Part shown: positions 1-8,068 of the stretch, piece after piece | Layout of the letters: every line of letters starts with the position of its first letter | Position numbering within the stretch: position 1 is the stretch's first letter | DNA from: Crocosphaera sp. | GTDB taxonomy: Bacteria > Cyanobacteriota > Cyanobacteriia > Cyanobacteriales > Microcystaceae | Reading direction: 5' to 3' | Length of the DNA: 64,000 bases | Assembly (NCBI RefSeq): GCF_030064895.1 | Contig: NZ_JASJEB010000010.1 | Coordinates: 44,662-108,661 of the forward strand | Notes under the pieces: generated by a model | What the model was told of the DNA's origin: nothing | Databases searched by the model: none | The model's input: only the letters and a program-made list of their open reading frames with translations | Made by a program: the position numbers and the translations under genes

Positions 1-33
1 TAATGCTCTTTGAGTTAAGGCGATTTCCCACAT
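1..33 (-). CDS. RelE/YoeB-like toxin, 5' end only (partial)
   Basis: Only the first 11 codons lie in the window. From an ATG at 33 (or an in-frame ATG at 39) the minus strand reads MWEIALTQRAL and stays open to the edge. A beginning of the form M-W-x-I-x-x-T-x-x-A is typical of YoeB/Txe/RelE-type mRNA interferases. It overlaps the end of the Phd/YefM-type antitoxin (stop at 15-17) in another frame, the usual translationally coupled arrangement of these pairs. Family assignment rests on 11 residues plus context, so it is tentative. Confidence 0.5.
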   Translation of the reverse strand, partial: MWEIALTQRAL

Positions 34-350
34 TCCCATTCTATTTCTTCAAGAGGGGTACAGTCTTCCCAATCTGTATTTTTTCCTTCAATTAAATCAT
101 GCTTTACTCCAGGGATTGATAGTAGATAAAGGGTTTCTTGAATTGAATTCCATTCATTAACTGAAACTAATACAGCTTGTTTCTGATTATCAACTGTAAT
201 CATTGTCGCTTCATTAGAGTCGTTGATATTATCAATTAATTCTGAAAGTAGTGAATTATTTTCTTTAATATTTATCTGTTTCATTTTAGGTAAGTTCTTG
301 ATAGGGATGCAAATATAACGTTTCTGATTGATTGAACGTATCTCTATCAT
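15..350 (-). CDS. Phd/YefM family antitoxin
   Basis: 111 residues. The central part (about residues 33-75, with SELIDNIND, MITVDNQKQAVLVSVNEWNSI and a following LYLLS helix) fits the Phd/YefM fold, in which an N-terminal DNA-binding half represses the operon and the C-terminal tail neutralises the toxin. The acidic tail (DWEDCTPLEEIEWE) fits a toxin-binding segment. The N-terminal 30 residues are longer than usual. The reading frame of the partner toxin starts inside the last codons. A palindrome lies 25 bp upstream and may be the operator. Confidence 0.8.
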   Translation of the reverse strand: MIEIRSINQKRYICIPIKNLPKMKQINIKENNSLLSELIDNINDSNEATMITVDNQKQAVLVSVNEWNSIQETLYLLSIPGVKHDLIEGKNTDWEDCTPLEEIEWECGKSP

Positions 351-374
351 TATTATAATAGGTATTGCTATAAT

Positions 375-389
375 AGAGCTAGTAGCTCT
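375..389. promoter_or_regulatory. Palindrome upstream of antitoxin gene, possible autoregulatory operator
   Basis: AGAGCTAGTAGCTCT is a perfect 7-1-7 inverted repeat 25 bp upstream of the antitoxin ATG. On the minus strand it abuts TATTATAGC, a plausible -10. Phd/YefM proteins bind palindromes overlapping their own promoter, so an operator role is inferred. Confidence 0.4.
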
Positions 390-556
390 TTTAAGAAGTT
401 ATGACTTTTTAGCTTACAATCCAAGCAAGTAAAATCCGAATAATGCAGTGTGAGAAAATAAAAACAACTTAAAAACATTATTACTGCTGCAAGAATGGAC
501 AGATTTGTATTGAGTAAAGTGCCAGAAATTAAAAGAATTCCACTTGTTAAAAACGT

Positions 557-582
557 GAGTTCGGAGTTCGGAGTTCGGAGTT
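557..582. repeat. Heptamer tandem repeat (GAGTTCG)n
   Basis: GAGTTCG occurs three times in a row followed by GAGTT. The same heptamer forms a longer array at 22158-22197. It belongs to the short tandemly repeated repetitive (STRR) sequences known from cyanobacteria. Confidence 0.85.
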
Positions 583-806
583 ATAATTTTGTTAACGAGA
601 GAATGAAGGTTTGAGACTTCTGATTTGAGTCAGTTTTCTCTAAATTTCCTTATATCGAACTCAGGTTAAAAAGCAAATTGGATACCAGTAAGAGCTTGAT
701 ACATTCATTTTGCAAACTACTAGGTTTAAAAGATTAGTTAACTTAACAAAAGCAGGCGAGTATTTCTAATTTTTTTAAGGTTAATAACATGATTTTTGTA
801 GGTTTA

Positions 807-1367
807 TTATAATAACCAAGCAAACACATCTTGAACAGTAAGGTTAATTTTTTCACCAAAAGAAGGCGTAGGAAGTTTTAAATCTAGCCGATCAAATACT
901 TCTATTTCTTGTTTAGGACGATAAATAAATATAGTTTGCTCATCAGGATCAATTAACCAACCCATTTGTGTCCCATACTGAAGACAATAGAGGATATTTT
1001 TAGTTACTTTGGTTTGACTTTGATCAGGTGATAAAATCTCAATTGTCCAATCTGGTGCGATGGGAAAAACATTAGCAATTTCTCCATTTTCATCACGGGG
1101 AATATGATCCCAAGTCATCACCACAATATCAGGAACAATGGATCGATCGCCAAAAGTACAACGTAATTCAGGGAAAGCACGGGCGATCCGTTTCGGTTTT
1201 ATGATACTATTAATGGTAGCAGTAAATTCCCCTTGAATGGCACTATGTTTCCCTTGTGGCATGGGTTTATCAATAATTTGACCGTTGATATATTCCCTTG
1301 CAGGTTTCTGTTCTGGTAGTTGCAGAAACTCCGCTAAGGTTAAACTTTTAGAGGGCGTTTGTACCAT
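807..1367 (-). CDS. Uma2 family (DUF820) endonuclease-like protein
   Basis: 186 residues, normal length for the Uma2/DUF820 family, which is hugely expanded in cyanobacteria and has a PD-(D/E)xK restriction-like fold. Visible family features are LTLAEFLQLPEQKPAREYINGQI at the start (substrate or nucleic-acid entry region), VPDIVVMTWD (acidic residue of the catalytic core) and APDWTIEILSPDQS followed by Lys (the E-x-K part). Physiological role of the family is unclear. It lies 19 bp downstream of the aminotransferase gene on the same strand, but such genes are often inserted singly, so a functional link is not implied. Confidence 0.85.
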   Translation of the reverse strand: MVQTPSKSLTLAEFLQLPEQKPAREYINGQIIDKPMPQGKHSAIQGEFTATINSIIKPKRIARAFPELRCTFGDRSIVPDIVVMTWDHIPRDENGEIANVFPIAPDWTIEILSPDQSQTKVTKNILYCLQYGTQMGWLIDPDEQTIFIYRPKQEIEVFDRLDLKLPTPSFGEKINLTVQDVFAWLL

Positions 1368-1386
1368 TATTATGTGTAGCTAATTG

Positions 1387-2505
1387 TTAGTTAAACACTT
1401 CTTTTACAGCGATGACAACTTGTTTCATTTGTTCTTCTGTTAAAGCTAAACCACTGGGAATATAAAAACCTCGACGGGATAACCTTTCTGCTACTGGACA
1501 AGAAACGTCTTTTAATAATCCCATTTTATGAAAAACAGGTTGTTCGTGCATTCCCCAGAAAAAGGGACGGGTTCCTATTTTTTTCTCCCGTAAACGTTGC
1601 ATTGCTTCTGCTGCATCGAAGGGAACATCATCCTTGATAACCATCCCATAAACCCAATAAATACTATCAGCATAATCTGTTTTTACTAAAGGTAATTCTA
1701 ACTGAGAAATATCTGCTAAAAGTTCCGTATAAATAGCCCCCATTTTACGCTTTCTTTGCACAAATTCTGGTAATCTTTCTAATTGTGCTAAACCAACAGC
1801 AGCTTGTAAATTAGTAAAGCGTAAATTCCAACCTAACTCTTCATGAATAAAACGTCTTTGTGGTTGAAAACAAAGGTTGCGTAAAGAGCGACATTTTTCC
1901 GCTAAACTATCATCATCAGTAACAATTATTCCCCCTTCTCCTGTGGTAACGTGCTTGTTAGGATAAAAGCTAAAGGTACTAATATCTCCAAAACTACCGC
2001 AGGGTTTTCCCCTATAGGTTTGACCGTGCATTTCTGCTGCATCTTCAATAATTTTTAAACCATATTTATCTGCAATTTCTAACACAGGGTTCATGTCCAC
2101 AGGTAGGCCATAAATATGCACCACCATGATCGCTTTTGTCTTAGAAGTAATCTTAGCTTCTATTTGGCTAACATCCATATTCCAGGTCACAGGGTCGCTG
2201 TCTACCACCACAGGAATAGCACCTGCTCTTACAATAGCTGCACCGCATGATATAATAGTGAAGGTAGGTAGAATGACCTCATCTCCTGCTTGAATGTCTA
2301 AAGCAACCACCGCAGCATCTAAAGCAACCGAACCATTACAGACAGTAATTGCGTGTTTTCTGCCGATGGTTTCTGCAAAATCTGCCTCAAACCTTTTGAC
2401 AAAAGGTCCTTCTGAAGAAATCCAACCGGTATCAATACATTCGTTTAAATATTGCTTCTCATTGCCATTAAGTAAAGGTTCATTAACAGGGATAAAGTCT
2501 GCCAT
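1387..2505 (-). CDS. DegT/DnrJ/EryC1/StrS family PLP-dependent sugar aminotransferase
   Basis: 372 residues, full length. The fold-type I PLP enzyme family transfers an amino group to keto-sugars bound to nucleotides, as in perosamine or other amino-sugar synthesis. The N-terminus has the substrate loop PVNEPLLNGNEKQYLNECIDTGWISSEG; IIEDAAEMHG supplies the PLP-pyridine Asp; the Schiff-base Lys is in SFYPNKHVTTGEGG. It follows the cupin gene (48 bp gap) and precedes Uma2. With the cupin and the membrane glycosyltransferase upstream it suggests a small surface-sugar cluster. The exact sugar product cannot be told from sequence alone. Confidence 0.9.
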   Translation of the reverse strand: MADFIPVNEPLLNGNEKQYLNECIDTGWISSEGPFVKRFEADFAETIGRKHAITVCNGSVALDAAVVALDIQAGDEVILPTFTIISCGAAIVRAGAIPVVVDSDPVTWNMDVSQIEAKITSKTKAIMVVHIYGLPVDMNPVLEIADKYGLKIIEDAAEMHGQTYRGKPCGSFGDISTFSFYPNKHVTTGEGGIIVTDDDSLAEKCRSLRNLCFQPQRRFIHEELGWNLRFTNLQAAVGLAQLERLPEFVQRKRKMGAIYTELLADISQLELPLVKTDYADSIYWVYGMVIKDDVPFDAAEAMQRLREKKIGTRPFFWGMHEQPVFHKMGLLKDVSCPVAERLSRRGFYIPSGLALTEEQMKQVVIAVKEVFN

Positions 2506-2552
2506 AAGAGTTATATTCTCAAGATAAATTTTTATTGAGTTAATTGCTGTTT

Positions 2553-3008
2553 TTATTTTACATCTGCTTGACTTGCATCAATACCAGTAAAACGAACTTT
2601 ATCGTTATCTCCAACATAAGGACCTTGTTTAACTTCAATCATTTCTAATTCTTCTAATACCTCAAAACCATGACCTCCTTTAATTAAGAGAATAACATCT
2701 CCTGCTTGTAAAATACGACTTTCTAAATAATCTTGCTCATCATTATAAAAATCAACCCGTAGTTTTCCTTTTTTAATTAATAAGACTTCTTGGGTATAAA
2801 AAACCTCTCTACGAACTTGTCTATGAATGTGAGGTTTAATAATTTTTCCCTCTGGGTGTTTCATGTAAGCAAGTTGCTGAGAATAACTATCCGGGGTAAA
2901 AAAATGGATTCCTGGTTGACGAAACTCAAAGGGAAGAATAATGGCTAATACTTGACCATTATAACTAATTTCCTCGATCATGTTTTGACTATTGGTTTGT
3001 TGAATCAT
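2553..3008 (-). CDS. Cupin-fold protein, probably linked to sugar metabolism
   Basis: 151 residues. The central segment has a single cupin barrel: KPHIHRQVRREVFYTQEVLLIKKGKLRV (motif 1, with His-x-His) and ILQAGDVILLIKGGHGFEVLEE (motif 2, with Gly-His). This resembles small cupins encoded beside nucleotide-sugar genes, such as the FdtA/WxcM keto-isomerase group, but specific identity is not established. Its position between a glycosyltransferase and a DegT aminotransferase on the same strand is the main argument for a role in modified-sugar synthesis. Confidence 0.65.
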   Translation of the reverse strand: MIQQTNSQNMIEEISYNGQVLAIILPFEFRQPGIHFFTPDSYSQQLAYMKHPEGKIIKPHIHRQVRREVFYTQEVLLIKKGKLRVDFYNDEQDYLESRILQAGDVILLIKGGHGFEVLEELEMIEVKQGPYVGDNDKVRFTGIDASQADVK

Positions 3009-3098
3009 TATATTAAGTTTAATGGGGCAAAAACTCGCTTCAACTCTAAATTGTATCAGCTTGTTTGGTTAATGTCGAATTAAGTGAGCAATTTTATC

Positions 3099-4928
3099 TT
3101 AGTTAACTTGATTTTTAGGCATTACTTTTGCTTCGTATAGGGTATATTTTCCTTTTTTTCCTAGAGGATTAAATTGCACCTGAAACAGCGAATTACTATT
3201 ATCTTCTAGGGTAAATGTTTCAGAGGGAGAAGTCGGAATTTCACAAGCACGAAAAGGATAACAAACATATACAAAATCTGACTGGTTATTTTCGGTTAAT
3301 GTTTGACCTAGCTTGATTAAACTTTCTGGTTGATCAACACGGAAAAATAGTTTATCTTTACGCAAAGGAGACTCTAATATTTGCGCTGCGAACTGATGAG
3401 AAACTGCCACAATTTGACGACTATCATTATCTAAAAATTCGATGGCTTCTGTAACTCCCCGATGATTTTTCTGAAAAAAATTAGTTCCTAAATACATATT
3501 TTTGTATATTCCAATGATCACAAATATGGAGAATAAGAAAATTGTATAATATTTGATGATAGATTTTGAATTGTCCAGAAAAACCTGCAATTGATGAACA
3601 ATCATAATTGAGAAAAAAGGTAGCAAGATTAATAAATATCTCTGTCCCCATTGTTTCCCACCAACTGCAATTTCATCGGAACCAGAATCTACTAATAAAG
3701 CGACTCCCGCAGTAAACAATAACCCCAGTACATAAACTAAAGCCATTCTTTGAGTAATATTTATTTCTTCTTTCCAAGCCAAGAACAACCAAACTAATGA
3801 TAAAATAATCGCAACCGCATAAAGTCTAAGAAAAAGTCTGATTTCGTCTGTTCCATGAGTATTATACCAATAGACACTTGTTATTAAAGAAAAGACAATA
3901 AACGATATCAAAATGATTCTTGGTGTTTTTTCTTGAAAGCTTTTTTTGACCAGAAATAGCAACAAATAAAGTAAAGAGAAACAAGCAACAGGAAAGAACT
4001 CAAAAAAGGTAACAATAATTTCCAGAAAACTCTCCCAAGCTTCCCTTAAACGCCTAGCTATGGTGAATCCTTCGACAATTTGTAGACCATGAATTCCCAA
4101 AATATGACCATAAATTAGTTGATTACTGATAAAAAATAATCCAACAGTAACATACATAACTAAAATAAAAATCCAGCCCTTATCCCCTAAATAAGAAAGT
4201 TGATCTAAATTCAATTTCCGAGGCAAATCAACATTATTTCCTGACCTCATATTAGACAAATATCTGATAATTATCATCACTCCTACCAGAAAAGTTAAAG
4301 TAGCAACCATTGCCAAAAATTCTGAGCGTATCCAAGCAGATAAACCAACAAAAAAACCACTTAAAATTGCTTCTTTTATGGTTATGGATTCCCTTGGGAT
4401 AAATAAAATTATCATACCAATCAAACAAAAGAGAACCGCTAAAGTATGCTCCCAATACATCCCCGAATACAAAGTTAAATTAGAAGCAAAAATCAAGAGA
4501 AATATAGATAAACATTGCTGGAATTGTGTTAACTTTAAACAACGACAATAAATATTAAACCCAATCCAAATTAACCAAGTAGAAAGCAAAGGAATAACAT
4601 ATAAACCCCGTTCACCAAATAAAGTATAAAAAGGAGCAGTAATCAAAGAAAAAGTATAAGGAAAAGTGATATAATATTTATCATTCAAATAGTAAACAAA
4701 AGGTTCTTCATAAGGGTATAAACCATTCTCCCAGAGTTGATGAACCCACTCAGCATCAGGGGTGACTAAATCAATTTGAAAAATACCTTCCCCTAATTGT
4801 TGAGCTAATAAAGCCTTCAAACCACCATCACCACTAAAATATACTCCATCAGGAACTATAGCTAGTAAATACAAAGAAAAAGCAATACCAGAGGCTATGA
4901 TAAACCAAGATAATCCATATCTAATCAT
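3099..4928 (-). CDS. Polytopic membrane protein, GT-C type glycosyltransferase (LA_3751/LA_3752-like)
   Basis: 609 residues with about a dozen hydrophobic segments, a Phe/Leu/Ile-rich composition and a soluble C-terminal part (from about residue 500). The first loop contains SGDGGLKALLAQQLGEG and a later DTFPYTFSLITAPFY-like stretch (here YITFPYTFSLITAPFY), as in a group of putative membrane glycosyltransferases that use polyprenyl-phosphate sugars. The acidic residue in the first periplasmic loop (SGDGG) would be the catalytic candidate. It is the first gene of the minus-strand sugar cluster (cupin and DegT follow, with a 90 bp gap). Function is inferred from topology and neighbours; the acceptor is unknown. 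Confidence 0.6.
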   Translation of the reverse strand: MIRYGLSWFIIASGIAFSLYLLAIVPDGVYFSGDGGLKALLAQQLGEGIFQIDLVTPDAEWVHQLWENGLYPYEEPFVYYLNDKYYITFPYTFSLITAPFYTLFGERGLYVIPLLSTWLIWIGFNIYCRCLKLTQFQQCLSIFLLIFASNLTLYSGMYWEHTLAVLFCLIGMIILFIPRESITIKEAILSGFFVGLSAWIRSEFLAMVATLTFLVGVMIIIRYLSNMRSGNNVDLPRKLNLDQLSYLGDKGWIFILVMYVTVGLFFISNQLIYGHILGIHGLQIVEGFTIARRLREAWESFLEIIVTFFEFFPVACFSLLYLLLFLVKKSFQEKTPRIILISFIVFSLITSVYWYNTHGTDEIRLFLRLYAVAIILSLVWLFLAWKEEINITQRMALVYVLGLLFTAGVALLVDSGSDEIAVGGKQWGQRYLLILLPFFSIMIVHQLQVFLDNSKSIIKYYTIFLFSIFVIIGIYKNMYLGTNFFQKNHRGVTEAIEFLDNDSRQIVAVSHQFAAQILESPLRKDKLFFRVDQPESLIKLGQTLTENNQSDFVYVCYPFRACEIPTSPSETFTLEDNSNSLFQVQFNPLGKKGKYTLYEAKVMPKNQVN

Positions 4929-5187
4929 TTTTATTTAATGGCATTTATGTTATTAATTTGTCAAGCTGACAGCCAACTACAAGTCAACCTAACATATTTA
5001 TTTTGACTTGACTATATATGACTATATTTGTGTTGAATATTTATAATAGCACGTTCAAGTATCCTCCATCATTTCTTGATAAGTATCCCAGGATTTTCGG
5101 TTTCTGATAATAACACAGTCGGCACTATAGCAATGTAAAGTACCCCAACTAATAATGAACTGACAAGTTTACTGGCTCATAGGAAAT

Positions 5188-5220
5188 ATTCTAGACATTA
5201 TGTACAGGTATGTCTAGAAT
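5188..5220. repeat. 11-bp inverted repeat with nested direct repeats
   Basis: ATTCTAGACAT (5188-5198) and ATGTCTAGAAT (5210-5220) are perfectly complementary around an 11-nt loop. TGTACAGGT occurs in the loop (5201-5209) and again just outside (5221-5229). The plus strand then runs into GTTTTTGTTTTC, so it could act as a plus-strand terminator, but no plus-strand gene ends nearby. Confidence 0.6.
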
Positions 5221-5259
5221 TGTACAGGTTTTTGTTTTCTAGAAGAAATTCCAACTATA

Positions 5260-5292
5260 CAAAAAATATCCCTATCTTACAGAAAGATAGGG
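5260..5292 (-). terminator. Rho-independent terminator of the PEP-CTERM gene
   Basis: On the minus strand CCCTATCTT (from 5292) pairs with AAGATAGGG (to 5270) around a 5-nt loop, followed by ATATTTTTTG. It lies about 107 bp beyond the stop of the PEP-CTERM gene and has no competing gene in between. Confidence 0.75.
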
Positions 5293-5398
5293 AGGAATAG
5301 AAAACATTAGGATAAAAGAACTAAAAAATAGATAGTTAAACCCCTAATGATATAAACAAGTCACTAAAAATAGTTGCCTATATTAGTTTCTATTCTTA

Positions 5399-6103
5399 TT
5401 AATGAGAATTTTTGCGACGACGACTAATTAAACCAGCCCCAGCAACTGTAGCAAGACCTAAAATCATTCCAGGTTCAGGAGTTGATTGTGCTACTGTTTC
5501 AAATTCGTATCTGATTCTGACTGTAACATCTGAATTACCATTGTTACCTGTAGTAACATCACTAGGTACAGAACCTCCTTGTGAACCCACGGATGAGAGC
5601 AGAATACTAACTGCGTTAGTTCCACCGATTAATGAGGAAAGGTCATCTCCATCAGCAGTAGAATAGGTTTCCGAGTCAGTTTGACCAACTACTGAATCTG
5701 TTCCTACAATATTAACAGCCCCATTATCTGGAACATCCCCAACAAATCCAGGAGTAGATAGTGAGTCAGATACACTTAGACCTAAAGCTCCAGCTACTGC
5801 AGCAGTTAAAGTTGCAGTGGCAGTTAGAGGAGTAGGACTTCCAACAGCCTGATCACCAGAGCCTATAGGGAACACTAAAGCTGTATTATTCAAAGTAGCA
5901 TCAAATTCGAGTGAGATCTCGAAACCAATTAATTCACCTAAACTAGAATCAAATCCATCGAAATCTATTGTTTCATCACCGTCTAAACTGTCAAAGACAA
6001 CAGAAGCTTCTTGAAAAGGTGTAAACGACATTGCACTGGCGGTACCAGCAAATACCATTGTGGTTAGGGAACTGACTGCAACAGCCTTTAGGATAGAAAC
6101 CAT
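5399..6103 (-). CDS. PEP-CTERM sorting domain-containing exported protein
   Basis: 234 residues from the ATG at 6103. That start is chosen because GAGGAG sits just upstream and because a strong promoter (6172-6201) would start transcription near 6165, leaving no room for the longer frame that opens with GTG at 6169. The N-terminus (MVSILKAVAVSSLTTMVFAGTASAM) is a Sec signal peptide with an AxA cleavage site. The C-terminus (STPEPGMILGLATVAGAGL, then RRRK) is a PEP-CTERM tail: Pro-Glu-Pro, hydrophobic helix and basic end, the substrate signature of exosortase. The body is acidic, Ser/Thr/Gly/Asp-rich and predicted to be beta-rich. Such proteins are usually linked to extracellular polysaccharide; specific function unknown. 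It is monocistronic. Confidence 0.85.
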   Translation of the reverse strand: MVSILKAVAVSSLTTMVFAGTASAMSFTPFQEASVVFDSLDGDETIDFDGFDSSLGELIGFEISLEFDATLNNTALVFPIGSGDQAVGSPTPLTATATLTAAVAGALGLSVSDSLSTPGFVGDVPDNGAVNIVGTDSVVGQTDSETYSTADGDDLSSLIGGTNAVSILLSSVGSQGGSVPSDVTTGNNGNSDVTVRIRYEFETVAQSTPEPGMILGLATVAGAGLISRRRKNSH

Positions 6104-6171
6104 ACGTAACTCCTCGTTATGTTGATAATTACTAAGAATGATAAGTATATCATTAGCAAGATTACGCACAT

Positions 6172-6201
6172 AGTATATACGTGAAACTTTGTAAATGTCA
6201 A
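6172..6201 (-). promoter_or_regulatory. Sigma70-type promoter of the PEP-CTERM gene
   Basis: On the minus strand TTGACA (6201-6196) and TATACT (6177-6172) are separated by 18 bp. Start of transcription is expected near 6165, giving a leader of about 60 nt before the ATG at 6103. Confidence 0.65.
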
Positions 6202-6506
6202 GGTCAATTTCTGTAAAACTTATACACTTATGTTAATAATGCTTAAAGGGTAGATTGTTATTGTTTCTGTTCTGGTTGAGTCTGGTAGTTTATCCCAGAT
6301 TTCTCGGAAAATCTGCCCATTGCTGAGACGGTATTTTCCAGATCATTAATCGAGTAATATTTCACTAATTATCCCGCATTTCTCACAAATTCTGCGATCG
6401 CTAAACCTAAAACCATTATGTAATATGAGTTTGACCTTGATTTGAGGAGCGAGTTAAAAATAGCAGTGTGCTATTTTAAGCGATCGCTGTTTATTGTAGT
6501 GAAAGG
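6202..6506. other. Intergenic region with two HIP1 sites
   Basis: Between the PEP-CTERM promoter and the end of the PPK2 gene there are two GCGATCGC octamers (near 6396 and 6480) and no supportable gene or RNA. Confidence 0.5.
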
Positions 6507-7997
6507 TCACCGTTTTTTTAACTCAGTTTCAATCGCATTAATTACCGTTTCTAAAACATGAACACGGGCATAATACTTATCATTGCCAGGTACAATCGTC
6601 CAGGGAGCATAAGGTGTGTTGGTACGGGCAATCATTTGGTTAACTGCCACATTATATAACGGCCATTTTTCTCTGTTTCGCCAGTCTTCATCCGTCAATT
6701 TATAGGATTTAAACGGGTTGTCTTTTCTCTCTTCAAACCGTCTCAATTGCTCTTCAAAACTAATATGTAACCAGAATTTAACGATAACACAACCAGAAGT
6801 AGTTAACTGTGCTTCAAACTCATTAATTTCCTTGTAAGAACCTCGCCATTCTAGCTCCGAAGCAAACCCTTCTACCCTTTCTACTAAAACTCTTCCATAC
6901 CAACTCCTATCAAAAATACCTATACTTCCTTCTCTGGGAATTTGTCGCCAAAACCGCCATAAATAATGATAGTTTAACTCTTCTGTTGTTGGGGCAGCAA
7001 AAGCATGGACTTGATAACTTCTCGGGTCTAAAGTATCAGTTAAACGTTTAATCGCACCACCCTTACCAGAAGCGTCCCATCCTTCAAACAAAGCTAAAAC
7101 AGGAATATTTTTTTGAAAAATTTGTAACTGTAACTGTCTTAATTTAACCTGTGCTTCCCTTAACCGTTGTTTATAATCGTCCTTGAGTAGATGTAAACCT
7201 AAATCTATTTTGTCCAAAAAATCCGGTTCTGTGGGTTGTAACTCCGTTTGGGGGGGTAAAGGGGGAATATCTGTTTTCGGCAGTTTGAGACGGTCTAAAG
7301 CTTGGGTAATGGTGGCTACAACTTGAGATAATACCTTAACTCTAGCCCAACGTTGACAGTCCCCTTCCACCAGGGTCCAAGATGCGTGGCCGGTACTGGT
7401 ATAGGTTAACATTTCCTCAGCAAAGGCAGCATAGCGATCGTATTCCTTGGCCTGTTGCCAATCTTCTGGGCGCACTCGCCACGATTCTAACTCATCGGAC
7501 TCATATTTTTTCAATCGCTTCTTCAGTTCTTTTTTACTCAAATGTATCCAAAATTTTGCCATCGCTACGCCATCATCTACTAATTGACGCTCAAACGAGT
7601 TAATATCTCGCATTAACAAAGGAATACTCCCATCAGTTTCTATATCAAACAGACGATCTTCTAAAACATGGGTGTACCAACTATGGTAAAAAATTCCAAT
7701 ACTGCCTTTTGGGGGTAATTTATGCCAAAATCGCCAAAGAAAGGGATATTTCTGCTCTTGTTCCGTAGCTGATAAAATAGGATGAACCTTAAAGCCACGG
7801 GGGTCCATATAACCGATGGTTTTCTGTAATAGCTTTCCCTTACCAGCAGCGGCCCACCCTTCCAAAACGATAATAACTGGTAGCTTATGATCCCAACAGT
7901 CTTTTTGTAGCGATCGCAACTGTTGCATCAATGCTTCTATCTCGCTGTTGTAAGTTTCTTTATCTAAAGTTAATTTGAGATCCAGACTATCTAACAT
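6507..7997 (-). CDS. Two-domain PPK2-family polyphosphate kinase (polyphosphate:AMP phosphotransferase type)
   Basis: 496 residues made of two tandem PPK2 domains, each about 230 residues, as in PPK2 class II enzymes that phosphorylate AMP to ADP with polyphosphate. Walker A motifs are LEGWAAAGKGK (residues about 45-55) and FEGWDASGKGG (about 305-315). The C-terminal domain has the intact lid/Walker B region FDRSWYGRVLVERV; the N-terminal domain reads FYHSWYTHVLEDRL, with Asp to Tyr and Arg to His changes, so only the C-terminal domain is likely active. This is the known pattern in class II enzymes. Cytoplasmic; links polyphosphate stores to the adenylate pool. It is followed by an intergenic gap, and preceded by hemF across a REP-like palindrome. 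Confidence 0.9.
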   Translation of the reverse strand: MLDSLDLKLTLDKETYNSEIEALMQQLRSLQKDCWDHKLPVIIVLEGWAAAGKGKLLQKTIGYMDPRGFKVHPILSATEQEQKYPFLWRFWHKLPPKGSIGIFYHSWYTHVLEDRLFDIETDGSIPLLMRDINSFERQLVDDGVAMAKFWIHLSKKELKKRLKKYESDELESWRVRPEDWQQAKEYDRYAAFAEEMLTYTSTGHASWTLVEGDCQRWARVKVLSQVVATITQALDRLKLPKTDIPPLPPQTELQPTEPDFLDKIDLGLHLLKDDYKQRLREAQVKLRQLQLQIFQKNIPVLALFEGWDASGKGGAIKRLTDTLDPRSYQVHAFAAPTTEELNYHYLWRFWRQIPREGSIGIFDRSWYGRVLVERVEGFASELEWRGSYKEINEFEAQLTTSGCVIVKFWLHISFEEQLRRFEERKDNPFKSYKLTDEDWRNREKWPLYNVAVNQMIARTNTPYAPWTIVPGNDKYYARVHVLETVINAIETELKKR

Positions 7998-8039
7998 TTC
8001 TAGTTTAAGATTTTTCTTTATTATACATCTAATTTCTTG

Positions 8040-8064
8040 GTAAGGTGGGCATTGCCCACCTTAC
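8040..8064. repeat. REP-like palindrome, copy 1
   Basis: A 25-bp perfect palindrome around one central base: 12-bp arms GTAAGGTGGGCA and TGCCCACCTTAC. It begins 4 bp after the hemF stop codon. The reverse complement is identical to the copy at 28684-28708, which also sits directly behind a minus-strand stop codon. It could end transcription, although no T-run follows. Confidence 0.85.
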
Positions 8065-8068
8065 ATTT

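Larger units (their letters stand above)
351..806. other. Intergenic region with operator palindrome and heptamer repeat
   Basis: The 456 bp between the antitoxin gene and the Uma2 gene are AT-rich. They hold the palindrome at 375-389 and the heptamer tract at 557-582. No other gene, RNA or hairpin is convincing. Confidence 0.5.
4929..5398. other. Intergenic region with hairpins and a possible gene remnant
   Basis: 470 bp. From about 5165 down to a stop at 5055 the minus strand is open for about 35 codons without a start and reads FIISWGTLHCYSADCVII followed by RNRKSWDTYQEMMEDT, which looks like a decayed C-terminus of an unidentified protein. An 11-bp inverted repeat lies at 5188-5220 and a terminator at 5260-5292. 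Confidence 0.4.
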
